From CALWOS01 sp963595735 (GTDB lineage: Bacteria; Bacillota; Clostridia; Oscillospirales; Oscillospiraceae), in assembly GCA_963595735.1 (NCBI GenBank), contig CAVBJJ010000066.1, positions 1 to 6,006 of the forward strand: DNA of 6,006 nucleotides, given 5' to 3'. The notes beneath the pieces were generated by a model. That model was not told where the DNA came from. It made no database searches and was given only the letters and a program-made list of their open reading frames with translations. Below are positions 5,141 to 6,006 of this stretch, piece after piece. The translations under genes and the position numbers were made by a program. Numbering within the stretch: the stretch's first letter is position 1; each line of letters begins with the position of its first letter.

Positions 5141-5509
5141 ATGGAAAAACAACTACACCCTCGGCGGGGGCTGGCGGCCGGCGCGGTGGCCGGGCTTTGC
5201 TGCGGACTGTTCGGCGGAGGCGGCGGCATGCTGCTGGTGCCGCTGCTGTCCGGCTGGGTCGGACTGTCGGGCAAGCGCGCCTTTGCCAGCTGCCTTGCCA
5301 TCATCGCCCCCCTGTGTCTGGTCAGCGCCGGGATCTACTGGTTCCGGGGGCGGCTGGAGCCGCTGGCGGCGCTGCCGTATATGCTGGGCGGGGCATTGGG
5401 CGGCTTTCTTGCCGGAAAGAGCTTTGATAAAATTCCGGTCTCTCTGCTGCAAAAGGTGCTGATCGGCCTGCTGCTGTATGGCGGCGGCCGGGCGCTGTTC
5501 TGCCTATGA
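5141..5509 (+). CDS. Half-size TauE/SafE (TSUP) family membrane protein, N-terminal half
   Basis: TSUP proteins export sulfite, sulfoacetate-like or other organic anions and normally have about 250 residues with two homologous four-helix halves. This product has only 122 residues and about four membrane spans (10-36, 46-67, 74-93, 101-119). It carries the repeat motif GAVAGLCCGLFGGGGGMLLVPLL (14-36), typical of the first helix of each half, and the GGALGGFLAGK loop (83-93). The start at ATG 5141 has AAAGG (5127-5131) nine bases upstream; ATG 5132 overlaps that site. The stop overlaps the start of the next gene as ATGA, so translation is coupled. It probably pairs with the downstream product to form the full transporter. 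The substrate cannot be read from the sequence; nothing here concerns sulfur apart from the selenium genes. Confidence 0.85.
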   Translation: MEKQLHPRRGLAAGAVAGLCCGLFGGGGGMLLVPLLSGWVGLSGKRAFASCLAIIAPLCLVSAGIYWFRGRLEPLAALPYMLGGALGGFLAGKSFDKIPVSLLQKVLIGLLLYGGGRALFCL

Positions 5510-5952
5510 TCGCCGCCGTATTGGCCGGCGCCGCCGCGGGTCTGCTATCCGGCTGGGGGCTGGGCGGCGGCACGCTGCTGCTGTTGTTCCTGTCCCTTTG
5601 GGGCAACCTGGATCAGCTCACCGCCCAGGGCGTGAATCTGCTGTATTTTCTCCCCTGCGCCGCAGTGGCGCTGCGGGCGCATATCCGGCAGCACCTGGTG
5701 GAAAAAACCGTTGTCCTGCCCGCCATTCTGACCGGGCTTGCCGGGACGGCGCTGGGCGCTTTTCTGGCAACCTGTCTGGATGTCCGCCTGCTCCGCCGGG
5801 GCTTCGGCGCCTTTCTGCTGGGGCTGGGCGTGCTGATGCTGGTGCAGCAGCTGCGCCGGAAAAAGCAGGCGCAGAAGAACCCCGCACCCCCGAAAAAATC
5901 CTCCGCTCAAAATGCCGAAAAAAGCACCAAAACCGCAAAAAAGCGCCCCTAA
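5506..5952 (+). CDS. Half-size TauE/SafE (TSUP) family membrane protein, C-terminal half with basic tail
   Basis: The 148-residue product begins at the ATG inside ATGA (5506-5509), without a separate strong ribosome binding site, as expected for coupled translation. It repeats the family motif as GAAAGLLSGWGLGGGTLLLLFLS (8-30) and has the Q-GVNLLYFLP helix (41-50), the TGLAGTALGAFLA loop and helix (76-88), and a last helix at about 100-114: four membrane segments in all. Residues 117-148 form a hydrophilic tail very rich in Lys, Ala and Pro, which is not part of the TSUP fold and should lie in the cytoplasm. Codons from about residue 142 to the end come from the left arm of the terminator. 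Together with the upstream gene it equals one normal transporter. Substrate unknown. Confidence 0.85.
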   Translation: MIAAVLAGAAAGLLSGWGLGGGTLLLLFLSLWGNLDQLTAQGVNLLYFLPCAAVALRAHIRQHLVEKTVVLPAILTGLAGTALGAFLATCLDVRLLRRGFGAFLLGLGVLMLVQQLRRKKQAQKNPAPPKKSSAQNAEKSTKTAKKRP

Positions 5953-5975
5953 ACGACGCTTTTTTGCGGTTTTTT
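5929..5975 (+). terminator. Terminator overlapping the 3' end of the second TSUP gene
   Basis: Bases 5929-5945 pair perfectly with 5957-5973 (17 bp, core CCGC-A6-GCG), the loop is 11 bases, and T's continue to 5975. The TAA stop (5950-5952) lies in the loop, so the left arm is coding. The A-rich left arm could also terminate minus-strand transcription entering from the right. Confidence 0.9.
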
Positions 5976-5993
5976 ATTTCTCTATATACCGAT

Positions 5994-5999
5994 TATAAT
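5994..5999 (+). promoter_or_regulatory. Possible -10 hexamer at the right edge
   Basis: A perfect TATAAT sits at 5994-5999. At a 17-base spacing the -35 would be TTTTTA (5971-5976), inside the terminator T-tract, which is weak. The next gene lies beyond the window, so this cannot be judged further; the AT-rich context makes chance likely. Confidence 0.25.
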
Positions 6000-6006
6000 T
6001 TTACAT

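Overview
The window looks like chromosomal DNA of a GC-rich gut-type Clostridia (Oscillospiraceae/Ruminococcaceae-like). The basis is GC-rich genes separated by AT-rich gaps, strong AAGGAGG-type ribosome binding sites, extended -10 promoters, the long form of ribosome hibernation factor, a PheB-like ACT protein next to homoserine dehydrogenase, and a palindromic repeat of a kind I recall from that family. The genus cannot be fixed from sequence alone. I see no phage, transposase, CRISPR, rRNA or tRNA signal.

Layout. 1-147 holds a palindromic, MITE-like intergenic repeat, followed by a terminator (186-219). An extended -10 promoter (272-280) leads to a 44-residue single-span membrane protein (326-460). 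A second promoter (536-544) and a leader hairpin precede hpf (599-1144), which has its own terminator (1158-1189). A near-consensus promoter (1215-1243) drives yqeB-selD (1339-3198). A bidirectional terminator (3228-3271) separates selD from the convergent hom gene. On the minus strand, pheB-like and hom form an operon (4973 down to 3299) with a promoter at 5018-5046. Divergent from it, two half-size TauE/SafE (TSUP) membrane proteins overlap by ATGA (5141-5509 and 5506-5952) and end in a terminator that overlaps the second coding region.

How the genes work together. yqeB and selD are the accessory pair associated with selenium-dependent molybdenum hydroxylases: SelD makes selenophosphate and YqeB is a maturation-associated protein. 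This predicts a xanthine dehydrogenase-like or purine hydroxylase-like enzyme elsewhere in the genome. pheB-hom belongs to aspartate-family amino acid synthesis (threonine/methionine branch), with a possible DNA-binding ACT regulator cotranscribed with the enzyme. Hpf handles ribosome dimerisation in stationary phase. The TSUP pair probably assembles into one exporter of a sulfur-containing or organic anion.

No wholly new system is evident. The points most worth a second look are the unlabelled 44-residue membrane protein before hpf, the split TSUP transporter whose C-terminal tail is read through its own terminator arm, the weak ACT domain of Hom beside a separate HTH-ACT protein, the hairpin abutting the yqeB ribosome binding site, and the question of whether SelD here serves selenocysteine synthesis at all.
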